Shown here: positions 34,278 to 43,673 of the stretch, piece by piece
Position numbering within the stretch: the first letter of the stretch is position 1
Layout of the letters: each line of letters starts with the position of its first letter
Notes under the pieces: model-generated
The model's input: the letters and a program-made list of their open reading frames with translations, nothing else
Told to the model about the DNA's origin: nothing
Databases searched by the model: none
Program-made: the position numbers and the translations under genes
NCBI RefSeq assembly: GCF_028553885.1
Contig: NZ_CP067169.1
Span: 1,569,501 to 1,633,500 of the forward strand
Direction of reading: 5' to 3'
Source: Paracoccus aestuarii
Lineage (GTDB): Bacteria > Pseudomonadota > Alphaproteobacteria > Rhodobacterales > Rhodobacteraceae
Length of the DNA: 64,000 nt

Positions 34278-35075
34278 TCAGCCGCGATGGGCGCCCGCGG
34301 CCAGGTCGCGGACGAAGCCCAGGATCTCGGCGACCGGGCGGCCCTCGCCGATCTGATTGACGATGGCGCTGCCCACCACGCAGCCATCGGCCACGGATGC
34401 AATCTGCTGCGCGGCCTCCGGGGTCGAGATGCCGAAGCCCACGACGACCGGCAGGCCGGCCTTGGCGCGGATGCGCGCGACCTCCGGGGCGACCTCGGCG
34501 GCATTGGCGGCGGGGCCGCCGGTGATGCCCGTGACGCTGACGTAATAGACGAAGCCCGAGGTGTTCTTGACCACCGCCGGCAGGCGCCGGTCATCGGTGG
34601 TGGGCGTGGCCAGGCGGATGAAGTTCAGCCCCGCCGCGGTGGCCGGCACGCAAAGCTCGTCATCCTCCTCCGGGGGCAGGTCGACGATGATCAGCCCGTC
34701 CACGCCCGCCTCGACCGCATCGGCCAGGAACTGGGTCACGCCGCCCTTGCGGGCATAGATCGGGTTGTAATAGCCCATCAGCACGATCGGCGTCGTGCCG
34801 TCGTCTTGGCGGAAATCGCGCACCATTTGCAGGGTGCGGCTGACGCTGCCGCCTTGGGCCAGGGCGCGCTGGCCCGCCGCCTGGATGGTGCCGCCATCGG
34901 CCATGGGATCGGTGAAGGGCATGCCCAGCTCGATGATGTCGACGCCTGCCTCGGGCAGGCCGCGCATGATCTCCAGCGCGGTCGCGTCATCGGGGTCGGA
35001 TGCCATCATATAGGCCACGAAGGCCTTCTTGCCCTCGGCCTTCAGCGCCTGAAACCTGTCGTCGATTCTGGTCAT
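34278..35075 (-). CDS. trpA: Tryptophan synthase alpha subunit
   Basis: This 265-residue enzyme cleaves indole-3-glycerol phosphate to indole for the TrpB subunit. Motifs are the catalytic Glu in [18 protein letters not shown], the Asp in [14 protein letters not shown], and the phosphate loop [10 protein letters not shown]. The ATG at 35075 gives standard length. trpB is not in the window, so the two subunits are encoded apart or trpB lies elsewhere. It is divergent from ychF across 143 bp. Confidence 0.96.
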   Translation of the reverse strand: MTRIDDRFQALKAEGKKAFVAYMMASDPDDATALEIMRGLPEAGVDIIELGMPFTDPMADGGTIQAAGQRALAQGGSVSRTLQMVRDFRQDDGTTPIVLMGYYNPIYARKGGVTQFLADAVEAGVDGLIIVDLPPEEDDELCVPATAAGLNFIRLATPTTDDRRLPAVVKNTSGFVYYVSVTGITGGPAANAAEVAPEVARIRAKAGLPVVVGFGISTPEAAQQIASVADGCVVGSAIVNQIGEGRPVAEILGFVRDLAAGAHRG

Positions 35076-35218
35076 GTGATCCCCGCCTTGTCCGGCCCCG
35101 CAAATGTCGCGCCCAGCACTAGCCCGCATGGGGGCGGGGCGCAATCCGGGCAAGGCTGGACTTGGCCGCGCGGGGCGCGTAACAGGCCCGGGATATTCAG
35201 ACGGGAAAGGGTGCTGAG

Positions 35219-36316
35219 ATGGGCTTTCGCATGGGGATCGTGGGCTTGCCGAACGTGGGCAAGTCGACCCTGTTCAACGCGCTGACGAAGACCGCCGCCG
35301 CACAGGCCGCGAATTTTCCGTTCTGCACGATCGAGCCCAATGTGGGCGAGGTCGCGGTCCCCGATCCCCGGCTGGACAGGCTGGCGGGCATCGCGGGCAG
35401 CAAGCAGATCATCCCCACCCGCATCACCTTCGTGGACATCGCGGGCCTGGTGAAGGGCGCCAGCAAGGGCGAGGGTCTGGGCAACCAGTTCCTGGCCAAT
35501 ATCCGCGAAACGGACGCCATCGCCCATGTGCTGCGCTGTTTCGAGGATGGCGACATCACCCATGTCGAAGGCCGCGTCGATCCCCTGGCCGATGCCGAGG
35601 TGATCGAGACCGAGCTGATGATCGCCGACATGGAATCCATCGAGCGTCGCTTGGCGAACCTGGCGCGTAAGCTGAAGGGCGGCGACAAGGATGCGGCCGA
35701 CCACCAGCGCCTGCTGCAACAGGCGCTGGCCGCGCTGGAGGCGGGCAAGCCCGCCCGCACGATCGCGGTCGCGGACGACGACCGCCGCGCATGGGACATG
35801 CTGCAGCTGCTGACCGCCAAGCCCGTCCTCTATGTCTGCAACGTGGCCGAGGACGAGGCCGCGAACGGCAATGCCCTCTCCGACAAGGTGCGCGAGATGG
35901 CCGAGGCGCAGGGCGCGGGCCATGTGGTGATCTCGGCCCGCATCGAGGAGGAGATCAGCCAGCTGGACGCCGAGGAGGCCCAGATGTTCCTGGGCGAGAT
36001 GGGGCTGGAGGAGGCGGGGCTGGACCGTCTGATCCGCGCCGGATACGGCCTGTTGGGTTTGCAGACCTATTTCACCGTCGGCCCCAAGGAGGCGCGCGCC
36101 TGGACCATCACCAAGGGCACGCTGGCCCCGCAGGCGGCGGGCGTGATCCATGGCGATTTCGAGAAGGGCTTCATCCGGGCCGAGACCATCGCCTATGACG
36201 ATTACGTCGCGGGCAAGGGCGAGGCGGGCGCGCGCGAGGCCGGAAAGCTGCGCGTCGAGGGCAAGACCTACGAGGTCAAGGACGGCGACGTCCTGCATTT
36301 CCTGTTCAACGGGTGA
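35219..36316 (+). CDS. ychF: Redox-regulated ATPase/GTPase YchF
   Basis: This 365-residue Obg-family P-loop protein has G1 [15 protein letters not shown]3 [20 protein letters not shown], and the NxxE-type G4 (YVCNVAEDE) that makes the family prefer ATP. The C-terminal TGS domain starts near [13 protein letters not shown]. It is associated with ribosomes and oxidative stress control. A bidirectional terminator follows. Confidence 0.96.
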   Translation: MGFRMGIVGLPNVGKSTLFNALTKTAAAQAANFPFCTIEPNVGEVAVPDPRLDRLAGIAGSKQIIPTRITFVDIAGLVKGASKGEGLGNQFLANIRETDAIAHVLRCFEDGDITHVEGRVDPLADAEVIETELMIADMESIERRLANLARKLKGGDKDAADHQRLLQQALAALEAGKPARTIAVADDDRRAWDMLQLLTAKPVLYVCNVAEDEAANGNALSDKVREMAEAQGAGHVVISARIEEEISQLDAEEAQMFLGEMGLEEAGLDRLIRAGYGLLGLQTYFTVGPKEARAWTITKGTLAPQAAGVIHGDFEKGFIRAETIAYDDYVAGKGEAGAREAGKLRVEGKTYEVKDGDVLHFLFNG

Positions 36317-36321
36317 TGCGG

Positions 36322-36347
36322 AAAGGCGGGCCCGGGGGCCCGCCTTT
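36322..36347. terminator. Bidirectional intrinsic terminator between ychF and cydB
   Basis: AAAGGCGGGCCC (36322-36333) and GGGCCCGCCTTT (36336-36347) form a perfect 12-bp inverted repeat with T5 on the plus side and A3 at the other end. It lies in the 36-bp gap between the convergent ychF and cydB genes and can end transcription from both sides. Confidence 0.85.
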
Positions 36348-36352
36348 TTCGT

Positions 36353-37366
36353 TCAGTAATAGGTCAGCTCGGTCGCCTTGCCGCGGAAGACGGTATAGGC
36401 CAGGATCGAATAGGCCACGATCACCGGCAGCACGACCAGCGCCCCCACCAGGATGATGATCAGGCTTTCGGGCGCGGCGGCGGCCTCGTAGATGGTCACC
36501 TGTTCGGGGACCACATAGGGATAGAAGCTGTAGGCCAGCCCGCCGAAGGCCATCACGAACAGCGTCGTCGCGATCCCGAAGGGCGCCCAGGCCCACCGGT
36601 CGCCCGGCAGCGGCATCCGGGCCAGCAGCCGCCACAAGACCACGATCAGCACCGCCGACAGGATCGGCAGGGGCGACAGCCAAACGATCTCGGGCCAGGT
36701 GAACCACTTGTCCCAGATGCGGCTGCTGACCAGGGGCGTCGCGGCCGAGATGGCGGCGATGCCCGCGACCATCCCCCAGATGCCGCGCCGCGCCCAATGG
36801 ACGGCCTTGCGCTGCAGGTCCCCATCCGTCTTGGCGATCAGCCAGACCGCGCCGATGAAGCTGAAGCCCACGGTCAGGAACACCGCCGTCAGCGCGGCGA
36901 AGGCGATGTTCGCCCAGCCCAGCTGCAGTCCCGTGACATAGAGGCCCAGCATGAAGCCTTGGGCCAGCGACGCCGCCAGGCTGCCGCCGAAGAAGGCGCG
37001 GTTCCACGCGCCGCGATGGCGGGTGGGGGCCTTGACGCGGAACTCGAAGGCGACGCCCCGGGCGATCAGCCCGATCAGCAGCACCGCCACCGGCAGATAG
37101 AGCGCCGTCAGGATCATCCCATGGGCGACGGGAAAGGCCACCAGCAGAATGCCGATCGCCATGACCAGCCAGGTCTCGTTCGCGTCCCAGAAGGGGCCGA
37201 TCGAGGCGACCATGCGGTCGCGCTCGGCCGGTTCGGCAAAGGGGAACAGCAGCCCCACGCCCAGGTCGAAGCCGTCCAGGACGACATAGACCAGGATCGA
37301 CAGGCCCATCAGCGCGGCAAAGGCGAAGGGCAGCCAGATGGCGGGGTCTCCGAACAGGGTCATCAT
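36353..37366 (-). CDS. cydB: Cytochrome bd-type (CIO) oxidase subunit II
   Basis: This 337-residue membrane subunit of the quinol oxidase has eight or more helices. Family features include LDGFDLGVGLLFPFAEPAER, GPFWDANETWLVMAIG, and GVAFEFRVKAPTRHRGAW. The ATG at 37366 follows GGAGTGACCCC and lies 4 bp from the cydA stop. It pairs with CydA to reduce oxygen at low tension without pumping protons. No small CydX-like frame follows; only a terminator is seen. Confidence 0.95.
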   Translation of the reverse strand: MMTLFGDPAIWLPFAFAALMGLSILVYVVLDGFDLGVGLLFPFAEPAERDRMVASIGPFWDANETWLVMAIGILLVAFPVAHGMILTALYLPVAVLLIGLIARGVAFEFRVKAPTRHRGAWNRAFFGGSLAASLAQGFMLGLYVTGLQLGWANIAFAALTAVFLTVGFSFIGAVWLIAKTDGDLQRKAVHWARRGIWGMVAGIAAISAATPLVSSRIWDKWFTWPEIVWLSPLPILSAVLIVVLWRLLARMPLPGDRWAWAPFGIATTLFVMAFGGLAYSFYPYVVPEQVTIYEAAAAPESLIIILVGALVVLPVIVAYSILAYTVFRGKATELTYY

Positions 37367-37370
37367 GGGG

Positions 37371-38759
37371 TCACTCCGCGGGTTGCAGGGCGCGCACGCC
37401 GGCATCGGGTTTGGGGATGGCGGGGGACAGGGGGTCGTGCCGCGCCGCCTTGCGGGCCAGATAGGTCAGCGTGCCCAGATAGGCCGCCATCAGCAGCGCA
37501 TAGACCGCCAGATAGGCCGTCAGGGTCGTGGCGACCATGCCGCCGGTGACCGGGCCCACCGCCTCGGAGGTGGTCAGCACGCCCGTGACCAGCCAGGGCT
37601 GACGCCCGATCTCGGTCACGTACCAGCCCGCCAAGGTGGCGACCCAGCCCGAGAACGCCATGCCGACGAAGGCATAGAGCCAGGGCTTGGGCAGACCCTC
37701 GACGCCGCCGCGCTTCTTGCGCATCAGCCACAGCGAGGACCAGGACAAAGCCAGCATCGCAAAGCCGATGCCCACCATCACCCGGAACGAGAAGAAGACC
37801 GGCGCCACGGGCGGGTGTTCGATACTGCCGTCGGCGGCCACGAAATCGTTCAGCCCCGGCACCACGCCGTCCAGGTCGTGCTTGAGGATCAGCGACGCCA
37901 TGCCGGGGATCGCGATCTCGGCCCGGTTCTCGCGCGCGGCCTCGTCGGGCAGGGCGAACAGGACCAGCGGCACGCGGCCCTGGGTCTCCCAGTTGCCCTC
38001 CATCGCGGCGACCTTGGCGGGCTGATGCTCCAGCGTGTTCAGGCCGTGCATGTCGCCCGCGAAGATCTGCATCGGGATCAGGATCGCGCCCATCCAGGCG
38101 CCGAAGCGCTGGGTGGCGCGGATCTCGGCGCTGCGGTCGCCCCAGAGCCAGCGGATGGCCGAGAAGCCCGCGATCAGGAAGGCCACGGTCAGGCCCGAGG
38201 CCAGCAGCATATGCACGAAGCGGTAGGGCATCGAGGGGTTGAAGATGATCGCGAACCAGTCAGTCGCATGGACTACGCCGTCGCGCAGCTCGTATCCGGC
38301 GGGGGTGTGCATCCAGCTGTTCAGGACCAGGATCCAGAAGGCCGACAGCGTCGTGCCGAAGGCCACCAGCGCCGTCGCGCCGGTATGCAGCCAGCCCGGC
38401 ACGCGGCGGAACCCGAAGAGCATGATCCCCAGGAACGCCGCCTCCAGGAAGAAGGCCGTCATGATCTCATAGGCCAGCAGCGGGCCCGCGACATTGCCCA
38501 CGGCCTCCATGAAGCCGGGCCAGTTGGTGCCGAACTGGAAGGACATGGTGATGCCCGACACCACGCCGAGCGCGAAGGACAGGGCGAAGACCTTCACCCA
38601 GAAGCGATAGGCGTCCATCCATTTCTCGTCGCCCGTGCGGTTGAAGCGCAGCTTGAAGAACAGCAGCACCCAGCCCAGGGCGATGGTGATGGTCGGGAAC
38701 AGGATGTGGAACGAGATGTTGGCCGCGAACTGGATTCGCGACAGGATCAGCGGGTCCAT
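37371..38759 (-). CDS. cydA: Cytochrome bd-type (CIO) oxidase subunit I
   Basis: This 462-residue subunit carries the hemes and the quinol site. Visible motifs are RIQFAANISFHILFPTITIA with the axial His, TGVVATTLTAYLA-type C-terminal helices, and the quinol loop region GDMHGLNTLEHQPAKVAAME. The protein is shorter than E. coli CydA, consistent with the short Q-loop, cyanide-insensitive (CIO) type. The ATG at 38759 is conserved; the frame continues upstream antisense-free through the regulator gene but that is a shadow. It is directly downstream of the MarR-type regulator. Confidence 0.95.
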   Translation of the reverse strand: MDPLILSRIQFAANISFHILFPTITIALGWVLLFFKLRFNRTGDEKWMDAYRFWVKVFALSFALGVVSGITMSFQFGTNWPGFMEAVGNVAGPLLAYEIMTAFFLEAAFLGIMLFGFRRVPGWLHTGATALVAFGTTLSAFWILVLNSWMHTPAGYELRDGVVHATDWFAIIFNPSMPYRFVHMLLASGLTVAFLIAGFSAIRWLWGDRSAEIRATQRFGAWMGAILIPMQIFAGDMHGLNTLEHQPAKVAAMEGNWETQGRVPLVLFALPDEAARENRAEIAIPGMASLILKHDLDGVVPGLNDFVAADGSIEHPPVAPVFFSFRVMVGIGFAMLALSWSSLWLMRKKRGGVEGLPKPWLYAFVGMAFSGWVATLAGWYVTEIGRQPWLVTGVLTTSEAVGPVTGGMVATTLTAYLAVYALLMAAYLGTLTYLARKAARHDPLSPAIPKPDAGVRALQPAE

Positions 38760-38770
38760 GAGGGGGCCTT

Positions 38771-39325
38771 TCAGGGTTTCTGTCTGCGGATGGGGATCAG
38801 GCGGCCCGCGCCGTCGACGATGCGGCCCAGTTTCGCGCCCATGCTGAGAAGGGCGATCAGGCGTTCCGTCTCGAACCGGGCCAGGTCGTCGTGAAAGCGG
38901 GTCATCTGCTCGATCAGCTCGCGCAGTTCGGCGATGCGGGCATGGGCGGCGGCATCGGCGGCGTCGGGTTCGGTCATCGACAGCTCGCGCAGCTTGGTCA
39001 GCGTCGGGTCGATCTCGCGCTTGCGGCGTTCGGCGATCAGGGTGCGGACGATCTCCCACAGGTCGTCGGGGGTGGCGAAGAATTCGCGCCGGTCATCGGG
39101 CCGGTGGCGCAGGCGGACCAGGTTCCAGCTTTGCAGCTCCTTCAGCGCCATCGAGACGTTGGAGCGGGAGAAGCCCAGGGCCGCGACGATCTCGTCGGCG
39201 CAAAGCGGGTCATCGGCCAGAAACAGCAGGGCATAGACCTGGCCCACGGTGCGGTTGATGCCCCACCGCGACCCCATTTCGCCGAAATGCAGGATGAATT
39301 CCTGGCGGAGGGCAGATATGTTCAT
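38771..39325 (-). CDS. GbsR/MarR-type transcriptional regulator of the cyd operon
   Basis: This 184-residue regulator has the GbsR-type winged helix: GINRTVGQVYALLFLADDPL, EIVAALGFSRSNVSMALKEL (recognition helix) and the wing VRLRHRPDDRREFFA, followed by C-terminal dimerisation helices. It is the first gene before cydA, 11 bp apart, so it is likely co-transcribed and controls cydAB and itself. An inverted repeat in its own promoter (39342-39359) is the obvious operator candidate. Its signal is unknown. Confidence 0.88.
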   Translation of the reverse strand: MNISALRQEFILHFGEMGSRWGINRTVGQVYALLFLADDPLCADEIVAALGFSRSNVSMALKELQSWNLVRLRHRPDDRREFFATPDDLWEIVRTLIAERRKREIDPTLTKLRELSMTEPDAADAAAHARIAELRELIEQMTRFHDDLARFETERLIALLSMGAKLGRIVDGAGRLIPIRRQKP

Positions 39326-39341
39326 TCGCGCGTTTCCGTTG

Positions 39342-39359
39342 TTTCAGTTTTTTCTGAAA
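39342..39359 (-). promoter_or_regulatory. Inverted-repeat operator candidate upstream of the regulator-cydAB operon
   Basis: TTTCAG (39342-39347) and CTGAAA (39354-39359) are perfect reverse complements around six T's, 17 bp upstream of the regulator's ATG (39325). The sequence lies in a locally AT-rich patch that also holds TTAACATAAGG (39360-39370) as possible promoter elements on the minus strand. Binding by the adjacent GbsR/MarR protein is inference. Confidence 0.55.
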
Positions 39360-39586
39360 TTAACATAAGGAAAGCGGCGCCGGGTCCAACCGGGCGGGTT
39401 GTCGCATCAGATCCGGGGGCGCGGCATGCCGTCCCACCTGTGCGCGCAGGCAGCGCCGATCAGGGCCCGCAGTGCCGGGCTGAGGATAGGGCGACCTGAT
39501 CGCGGGGCCGAACGTCGCGTCGGTGGAGTGATGTCACATGGATTTCGGGATCGGCGGCGGGTCGGCAGATGGCACGACGCCCCACG

Positions 39587-39613
39587 AAAAAGGCCCTGCG
39601 CGGGGCAGGGCCT
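39587..39613 (-). terminator. Intrinsic terminator of the D,D-carboxypeptidase gene
   Basis: Read on the minus strand, AGGCCCTG pairs with CAGGGCCT (plus 39606-39613 with 39591-39598) around a 7-nt loop and is followed by T4 (A's at 39587-39590). It starts 9 bp after the carboxypeptidase stop codon. Confidence 0.8.
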
Positions 39614-39622
39614 GTTCAGGGA

Positions 39623-41299
39623 TCAGTTGCCGATGACCTGGCAGGGTTGGGACCGGCTGCGCATCCGCTCGCAGGCCAGTTCGGCATGGCCCTTGCTGAG
39701 GTTCACGAATTGCGGCTCCCACCCGCGGGCGGTGTTGGCGACATGGCGGCGCGCGCCGCCGAAGACCGCGCCGTCGCGCAGGGCAAGGCCTACCAACAGG
39801 CGGTCGGCCTCGACCTGGGATGTGTGCAGCCCGAGCGAGACGCCCCAATGGCGGCCGCTGTCGGTCGGGCGGCGCACGACCTCCAGCGCCTCGGGGTTGC
39901 CCAGATCGCCCTCGCCCATCGCGGCCAAGATCACCGTCTCGGATCGCGGGCGCGGCGCCGAGGAGACGTCCAGCGACAGGCTGCCCGGGGTGACCGCGGG
40001 CGCGGGTGCCGCGGCTTCGGGTTCGATCACGGCCGCGATGCTGGCACTGCGGCGGGGCGAGGGCGTGGGCCGGGCCGATGCCGCCAGGACCGGGGCCGCC
40101 AGGCTGGCCGAGGCCGCGGCAGGCGGTGCCTCATCCGAGGCGACGGCATTGGCGATGGCGTTTTCGATCGCCGCGGGGCTGGCGGCGGTGCCGGGCCGGG
40201 CGCGGGGGCGCGAGCTGACCGCCAGCGCGATGCTGGCGGGCGGCGGGGCCGCGGTGGTGGCGCCCGCTTGGCGCAGCGCCTCGGTCAGGTCCACCGGCGC
40301 GGGGGCAGGGGGCGTGGCCAGCAGGCTGGAGGCCGCCGCCGGACGGGTCGAGGGCGGGGGCGATGCCTGCAGGACCAGGCGCTGAGGTTCGGGCGCGGTG
40401 GCGGCGGGGCTGGGTTCGACCTGGGCGCGGCGCGTGGTCGCCTGGACCAGCATGCGCGGGCGCTGCGGACGGACCTCGCGCACCCGGTCGGGGATGCGGG
40501 GGAAGCTGCTGTCCAGCAGTTCGGCCATCACCTGGTTGCGATGCGCGGTCGAGGTGCCGCCGAAGACCGTGGCGATCAGGCGCTTGTTGCCGCGCTGCGC
40601 CGAGGCGGTCAGGTTGAAGCCCGCGGCCCGCGTATAGCCCGTCTTGATCCCGTCAGCGCCCTGATAGGCGTCCAGGAACCGGCGGTTGGTCGAGGCGACC
40701 TGCGCGATCCCCGCATCCGCCGAGCGGCGCGAGAAGAGGTTGTAGTACTGCGGAAAATCATAGAACAGGTGGCGGCCCAGGATGCTCATGTCATGGGCGG
40801 TCGAATAATGACCCTGCTGGGTCAGGCCATGGGCGTTGCGGAACTGGGTGTTGTTCATGCCGATGGCCTGGGCCATCTGGGTCATCTGGCGGGTGAACGC
40901 CTCCTCGGACCCGGCCAGGCCCTCGCCGATTGCGGTGGCGGCGTCATTGGCCGACTTGATCGCCGCGGCGCGGATCAGATAGCGCAGCTCGATCTGCTGG
41001 CCCGCGCGCAGGCCCAGCTTTGAGGGCGGCTGGTTCGCCGCATGGCTGGAGATGGTGAAGCGCGAATCCAGCCGCACCTGACCGCGTTCGATGGCGTGGA
41101 AGGCCATGTAGAGCGTCATCATCTTGGTCAGCGATGCGGGATGCAGCCGGGTGTCGGCGTTCTGGCGATAGATCGGCTGGCCCGTGCGGGCATCCATTAC
41201 ATAGGCCGCGAAAGGCGCGGCCGATGCCGCGCTGCCCAAGAGGACGACGGCCAGGACGGCATGGCAAAGCAGCCGGAGGGCGGGAAGGATTCGGGTCAC
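39623..41299 (-). CDS. D-alanyl-D-alanine carboxypeptidase (S11) with SPOR domain
   Basis: This 558-residue secreted protein has a signal peptide (LLCHAVLAVVLLGSAASA) and a peptidase S11 domain with S56-K59 (HPASLTKMM), SxN in KSANDAATAIGE and KTG in DGIKTGYTRAAGFN. After about residue 270 comes a long Ala/Pro-rich, low-complexity linker of roughly 200 residues. A C-terminal SPOR domain follows (HWGVSLGLHTSQVEADRLLV), which binds denuded septal peptidoglycan. It likely trims pentapeptides at division sites. The only start that keeps the signal peptide is GTG at 41299. Confidence 0.92.
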   Translation of the reverse strand: MTRILPALRLLCHAVLAVVLLGSAASAAPFAAYVMDARTGQPIYRQNADTRLHPASLTKMMTLYMAFHAIERGQVRLDSRFTISSHAANQPPSKLGLRAGQQIELRYLIRAAAIKSANDAATAIGEGLAGSEEAFTRQMTQMAQAIGMNNTQFRNAHGLTQQGHYSTAHDMSILGRHLFYDFPQYYNLFSRRSADAGIAQVASTNRRFLDAYQGADGIKTGYTRAAGFNLTASAQRGNKRLIATVFGGTSTAHRNQVMAELLDSSFPRIPDRVREVRPQRPRMLVQATTRRAQVEPSPAATAPEPQRLVLQASPPPSTRPAAASSLLATPPAPAPVDLTEALRQAGATTAAPPPASIALAVSSRPRARPGTAASPAAIENAIANAVASDEAPPAAASASLAAPVLAASARPTPSPRRSASIAAVIEPEAAAPAPAVTPGSLSLDVSSAPRPRSETVILAAMGEGDLGNPEALEVVRRPTDSGRHWGVSLGLHTSQVEADRLLVGLALRDGAVFGGARRHVANTARGWEPQFVNLSKGHAELACERMRSRSQPCQVIGN

Positions 41300-41537
41300 T
41301 GTCGCTGTCTCTCTGCCTCAAGCGGACATGTCGTTTGTCGCATGCCCGTCGTTAATGAAGTGACAATAGCACGGGGACAAACATCAGGAAACCGGGCAAT
41401 CGCGCTAATTTGCCACGGGGTTGATGGAACCATCCGGGCCGGGGGGCTTTCATCCGCGCGCGGTTGCGCTATATTTCAGCGACGGGCGCCCGGCGCGCCA
41501 TCGACAGCCGCAGCATTCAGGAACGACCGAAAGCCCG

Positions 41538-41867
41538 ATGACGCACTGGATGACCGCACCCGAAAAGCCCTCGGACGAATCCGACCTTGCCGTCAAGCCG
41601 CGTGCGAAATCGCAGCGGCCGCCGATGTACAAGGTCCTGATGCTGAACGACGACTTTACGCCGATGGAATTCGTCGTCCATGTGCTGGAACGGCTGTTCC
41701 ACATGACCCATGCCCAGGCCATCGAGATCATGCTGACCGTCCATCGCAAGGGCGTGGCGGTGGTGGGCGTCTTTTCGCACGAGGTGGCCGAGACGAAGGT
41801 CGCCCAGGTGATGGAACTGGCCCGCCGCCAGCAGCATCCCCTGCAATGCACCATGGAAAAAGAGTAA
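41538..41867 (+). CDS. clpS: ATP-dependent Clp protease adaptor
   Basis: This 109-residue adaptor delivers N-end rule substrates to ClpAP. The core is clear: [20 protein letters not shown] with the substrate-binding pocket, [19 protein letters not shown] and C-terminal [13 protein letters not shown]. The start could be 41538 or 41550; no strong ribosome binding site decides. clpA is not adjacent here. It ends 4 bp before a GTG-initiated methyltransferase gene. Confidence 0.94.
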   Translation: MTHWMTAPEKPSDESDLAVKPRAKSQRPPMYKVLMLNDDFTPMEFVVHVLERLFHMTHAQAIEIMLTVHRKGVAVVGVFSHEVAETKVAQVMELARRQQHPLQCTMEKE

Positions 41868-41871
41868 TCGC

Positions 41872-42873
41872 GTGACCCAATCACGACTGGACCTGGCCTT
41901 TCCGGACGGCCATCCCGGGGGCCGGGTGCTGTTCATCGGCGCCGGCGCCGATGATGACCTGTCCTCCTTCGACAGCGACCGCCTGACGATCCTGCAGGGC
42001 CATTGGCCCGACCATCACGCGCTGGACCAGCGCGGCTTTCGCGTCGTGACCGAGGCGCAGCCCGGCTTCGACCATGCGGTCGTCCGCCTGCCGCGCGCCA
42101 AGGCCGATGCCCGCGCGCGCCTGTTCCTGGCCCAGTCCCTGCTGGCGCCGGGCGGCGCGATCTGGGTCGACGGTCAAAAGACCGACGGCGTGGATTCCCT
42201 GCTGCGCGAGCTGCGCGGCCTGGCCCAGGTCAGCGACGTCATCAGCAAGGCGCATGGCAAGATCTTTCGCCTGGACCCGCCGCAGGGCGGGCTGCCCCAG
42301 GACTGGCAGGCGCGGGCGCGCAAGGTCGCGCCGGGCTTCGTCACCCTGCCGGGTGTGTTTTCCGCCGACGGCATCGACCCGGGCTCGCGGATGCTGGCCG
42401 ATGCGCTGCCGCCCAAGCTGCCGACGCGGATCGTGGATCTGGGCGCGGGCTGGGGTTGGCTGTCGGCCCAGGCCCTGGCGCGCCCCGGCGTGACCGAGCT
42501 GCATCTGGTCGAGGCCGATCACGCCGCGCTGGACTCCGCGCGGCGCAACGTGACCGACCCGCGGGCGCGGTTCCACTGGGCCGATGCGCGCGACTTCGCC
42601 CTGCGCGAGCCGGTGAACGGCGTCATCATGAACCCGCCCTTCCACGAGGGGCGGCGCGCCGATCCGCGGCTCGGGGCGGCCTTCATCGCGACGGCGGCGC
42701 GGATCCTGACCGGAGCGGGGCGGCTGTGGATGGTCGCCAACCGCCATCTGCCCTATGAATCCGTGCTGGCCCAGCATTTCGGCCAGGTGCAGGAGATCGG
42801 GGGCGACACACGCTTCAAGGTAATCGAGGCGACCGCCGCCCTGCGCGGCACCGCCCGCGGGGCGCGCCGATGA
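41872..42873 (+). CDS. RsmC-like class I methyltransferase (16S rRNA m2G)
   Basis: This 333-residue protein has the duplicated architecture of RsmC/RlmG: a degenerate N-terminal half (VLFIGAGADDDLSSFDSDRL) and a catalytic C-terminal half with SAM motif I IVDLGAGWGWLSAQAL and motif IV NPPFHEGRRADP. It most likely methylates a guanine of 16S rRNA in the 30S subunit. GTG at 41872 is the start. The stop overlaps the next gene by ATGA. Confidence 0.86.
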   Translation: MTQSRLDLAFPDGHPGGRVLFIGAGADDDLSSFDSDRLTILQGHWPDHHALDQRGFRVVTEAQPGFDHAVVRLPRAKADARARLFLAQSLLAPGGAIWVDGQKTDGVDSLLRELRGLAQVSDVISKAHGKIFRLDPPQGGLPQDWQARARKVAPGFVTLPGVFSADGIDPGSRMLADALPPKLPTRIVDLGAGWGWLSAQALARPGVTELHLVEADHAALDSARRNVTDPRARFHWADARDFALREPVNGVIMNPPFHEGRRADPRLGAAFIATAARILTGAGRLWMVANRHLPYESVLAQHFGQVQEIGGDTRFKVIEATAALRGTARGARR

Positions 42874-43673
42874 CCCTGTCCATCCAAGGCAAGACCGCCA
42901 TCGTCACCGGCGCCGCCCGCGGCATCGGCCTGGCCATCGCCCGCCATCTGGCCGAACGCGGCGCGCAGGTCATGTTCGCCGACAGCGACGAGGCCGCGCT
43001 GACTTCGGTCGTGTCGGATTACGAGGCCGAGGGCCAGGTCCGGCCCTTCATCGGCAACATGTCCGAAAAGCTGGCCATGGCGAACCTGCTTTCGGCCACG
43101 CTGGACGCCTTCGACCGGGTGGACATCCTGGTGAACGCCCATCGCTTCGTGCGGGGCAGCGACCCCCTGGACACGGATATGGATGTCATGGACGAGCTGA
43201 TGCGCCAGAACATGCAGGCGGGCCTGCGCCTGTCGCAGATGGTCGCCAAGCGCATGATCCGCCAGGCCGAGGGCGAGGCCGGGTCCGGCCAGGCCGGGGC
43301 GATCGTCAACATCTCGACCTTGGCGGCGCGGCGGCCGGTGCCCTCGATGCTGGGCTATTCCATCGCCTGCGCGGCCCAAGAACAGGCGACGCGCGGGCTG
43401 GCCTTGGCCTTGGCGCCCCACCGCATCCGCGTGAACGGCGTCAGCTTCAGTTCTGTCATGTCGCACGAACTGCAATGCGCCCTCAAGGAGACCCCGGAGA
43501 AGCGCGCCCAGATCATCGCGGGCACGCCCCTGGGCCGCATCGCCCCCGCCGACGAGGTCGCCGAGACGGTGCATTACCTCTGCAGCGACGGGGCGCGCTT
43601 CGTCACGGGCCAGATCATCACCGTGGATGGCGGCCGCAGCCTGGCCGACCCGGTGACCGCCCAGATCCTCTAG
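42870..43673 (+). CDS. Short-chain dehydrogenase/reductase fold protein lacking the catalytic Lys
   Basis: This 267-residue SDR-fold protein keeps the cofactor motif TGAARGIGLAIA, the Ser strand (IVNISTLAARR) and Tyr at 163 (GYSIACAA). The YxxxK lysine is Cys at position 167, and NNAG reads VNAH. The rest of the fold, including APHRIRVNGVSF and the C-terminal GQIITVDGG, is intact. It is therefore either a catalytically altered or regulatory SDR. It overlaps the methyltransferase gene by ATGA and ends in a shared CTAG with the convergent lipoprotein gene. Confidence 0.85.
   Translation: MTLSIQGKTAIVTGAARGIGLAIARHLAERGAQVMFADSDEAALTSVVSDYEAEGQVRPFIGNMSEKLAMANLLSATLDAFDRVDILVNAHRFVRGSDPLDTDMDVMDELMRQNMQAGLRLSQMVAKRMIRQAEGEAGSGQAGAIVNISTLAARRPVPSMLGYSIACAAQEQATRGLALALAPHRIRVNGVSFSSVMSHELQCALKETPEKRAQIIAGTPLGRIAPADEVAETVHYLCSDGARFVTGQIITVDGGRSLADPVTAQIL

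Larger units (their letters stand above)
39326..39622. other. Intergenic region between the cyd regulator and the D,D-carboxypeptidase gene
   Basis: This gap of about 300 bp contains the operator candidate at its left end and the terminator of the carboxypeptidase gene at its right end (39587-39613). In between I see no open frame with a ribosome binding site and no tRNA-like or riboswitch-like fold. Confidence 0.6.

Noticed and set aside
39360..39590. Possible small RNA or short gene in the gap between the cyd regulator and the carboxypeptidase
   Set aside because: Open frames here lack ribosome binding sites and family-like sequence, and no promoter-terminator pair delimits an RNA.
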